This document shows, piece after piece, positions 23,311 through 24,226 of a stretch of 24,226 nucleotides of DNA. This DNA comes from a virus: positions 1 through 24,226 of IMG/VR virus record IMGVR_UViG_3300009509_000103. One strand, 5' to 3'. Made by a program: the position numbers and the translations under genes. The notes beneath the pieces are model-generated. The model was not told the origin of the DNA and made no database searches. It worked only from the letters and a program-made list of their open reading frames with translations. Position 1 is the first letter of the stretch, and every line of letters begins with the position of its first letter.

Positions 23311-24226
23311 GTTACCTCCGGGTAAATAGCGGCAGTAACGCCTACTTCTGGGTATGCAGTAATCGTAGCTGCAGGGTACCACTTCTCCAGCAGAGACTTA
23401 TAGGTAGAAGCTGCACCAGAGAAGGTGATCTGGCCAGCTCCGGTATGTGAGTATACCTTTTCTTGAGCAGAGCTTGCTGCACCAGAGAAGGTAATAACTC
23501 CACTGCCGGAATAAGAATGGGTTACCGTACCAGCCTGGTAGCTGGTAGTAGCAGCACCAGAGAATGTCAGAAAGCCGGAGGCGTTGTAACTGAAGGTGCT
23601 GAATATACCTGTAACAGCAGCCCCTGAGAAAACTATCTGGCCGGAACCGGAGTAACTCAGGTTATGTGAAACAGATGCTACCGCTGCCCCGGAAAAAGTT
23701 ATCTCTCCGCTGGCGTTATAGGCGAAGATATGTTGTACGGTTGTAGCTGCTGATCCTGAATAGGTAATACCACCTGAAGCAGCGTAACTGTAGTTCTTAA
23801 TAAGCGCAGTCGCGGCTGTATCAGAGAACGTAATTGCTCCAGAACCGGTATAGTCGTACGCCCGTTCTTTATTGGTGGTAGCCGCGCCGGAGAAGGTGAT
23901 AGAGCCGGAGGCTGCGTAACTGTAAGCATGCTCTACCGAGGTGGTAGCCGCGCCGGAGAATGTGATCGATCCGGAGGCTGCGTAACTGTAAGCATGCTCT
24001 ACCGAGGTGGTGGCCGCACCTGAGAATGTGATCGATCCGGAGGCTGCGTAACTGTAAGCATGTTCTACCGAGGTGGTGGCCGCACCTGAGAATGTGATCG
24101 ATCCGGAGGCCGCATAATCATAAGCCTCAGCTGTTCCGGTGGTGGCCGCTCCGGAGAACGTGATCGAGCCGGAGGCTGCGTAGCTGTAAGCATGTTCTAC
24201 CGAGGTGGTGGCCGCGCCGGAGAACG
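23289..24226 (-). CDS. Repeat-rich beta protein, C-terminal part (starts outside window)
   Basis: The frame is open from the right window edge to a TAA at 23289-23291, covering 311 codons plus the stop. It is composed of about twelve units of 22 residues (one of 25). Each unit carries a Gly-x-Ile-Thr-Phe-Ser-Gly-Ala-Ala core, a variable six- or seven-residue stretch and a Tyr-Ser-Tyr-Ala-Ala-Ser or similar end. Alternating hydrophobic and Ser/Thr residues plus Gly turns suggest two beta strands per unit and a stacked solenoid or fibre. Units near the left (C-terminal) end are diverged. The last 30 residues leave the pattern and contain two 'YPEV' motifs. No enzymatic motif is seen. I do not recognise the family; a virion fibre, head decoration or adhesin is possible. 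Confidence 0.85.
   Translation of the reverse strand, partial: FSGAATTSVEHAYSYAASGSITFSGAATTGTAEAYDYAASGSITFSGAATTSVEHAYSYAASGSITFSGAATTSVEHAYSYAASGSITFSGAATTSVEHAYSYAASGSITFSGAATTNKERAYDYTGSGAITFSDTAATALIKNYSYAASGGITYSGSAATTVQHIFAYNASGEITFSGAAVASVSHNLSYSGSGQIVFSGAAVTGIFSTFSYNASGFLTFSGAATTSYQAGTVTHSYSGSGVITFSGAASSAQEKVYSHTGAGQITFSGAASTYKSLLEKWYPAATITAYPEVGVTAAIYPEVTCTARFT
23869..24226 (-). repeat. 66-bp tandem repeat block in the repeat-protein gene
   Basis: Unit starts, counted on the plus strand, fall at about 23869, 23935, 24001, 24067, 24133 and 24199, exactly 66 bases apart. The units at 23935 and 24001 differ by only about four bases, and the first two thirds of the one at 24067 matches the one at 24001. 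Units below 23869 keep the period in protein but are diverged in DNA. The block continues past the right edge of the window, so the total copy number is unknown. Confidence 0.95.

Noticed and set aside
23869-24226. Tandem 66-bp repeats considered as a CRISPR array or origin iterons
   Set aside because: There is no alternation of constant repeats and unique spacers, the period is exactly 22 codons, and the frame is open throughout, so this is a protein-coding repeat.

Overview
The window is a contiguous piece of the virion-structure operon of a tailed double-stranded DNA phage or prophage. Every convincing gene lies on the minus strand, so the operon reads from position 24226 down to 1. The gene order (large terminase, portal, S49 prohead protease with scaffold, decoration protein, major capsid protein, head-tail connectors, tail terminator region, major tail protein, tail assembly chaperone, tape measure, distal tail proteins, tail-tip hub) is the textbook order for a long, non-contractile-tailed (siphovirus-type) phage. 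No tail sheath, baseplate wedge, host metabolic, tRNA or integration gene is visible, so the host cannot be named. Strong GGAG/AGGAGG ribosome sites, the lambda-type GpA terminase, and a tail tip resembling those of gene-transfer-agent-like and lambda-like phages of Proteobacteria suggest a Gram-negative host, but that is inference.

Layout in transcription order. (1) 24226-22969: the 3' part of a gene made of 22-residue beta-type repeats (66 bp at DNA level), overlapping a small Ig-like-looking protein. (2) 22972-18371: packaging and prohead block, with GpA-family terminase, portal, and an S49 serine protease whose 3' end contains a well-placed internal ribosome site and ATG for an in-frame scaffold, as in lambda C/Nu3. 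(3) 18333-16652: decoration-type protein and major capsid protein, followed by an intrinsic terminator. (4) 16549-13700: small linker protein and four neck/tail-completion candidates. (5) 13586-12753: major tail protein, again followed by an intrinsic terminator. (6) 12624-5183: chaperone and a 2286-residue tape measure. (7) 5130-1: two tandem paralogous tail proteins, a 566-residue distal tail protein, a Cys-rich BR0599-type tip protein, two very small tip proteins, and the start of the large tip/hub protein, which runs off the left edge.

The genes work as one assembly line. Terminase and portal package DNA. Protease and scaffold shape and mature the prohead. Connectors seal the head. The tape measure, with its chaperone, sets tail length at roughly 340 nm by the usual residue-to-length scaling. 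The tip proteins cap the tail and contact the host. Genes are packed tightly with ATGA, GTGA or TAATG overlaps. The only gaps above about 100 bases flank the major tail protein gene, and there is another of about 100 bases after the capsid gene. No gap exceeds 300 bases. The most unusual items are the 66-bp repeat gene placed upstream of the terminase, the very long tape measure with an internal 75-bp repeat, the nested scaffold start, the duplicated tail protein pair, and the hub that appears split over several small genes.
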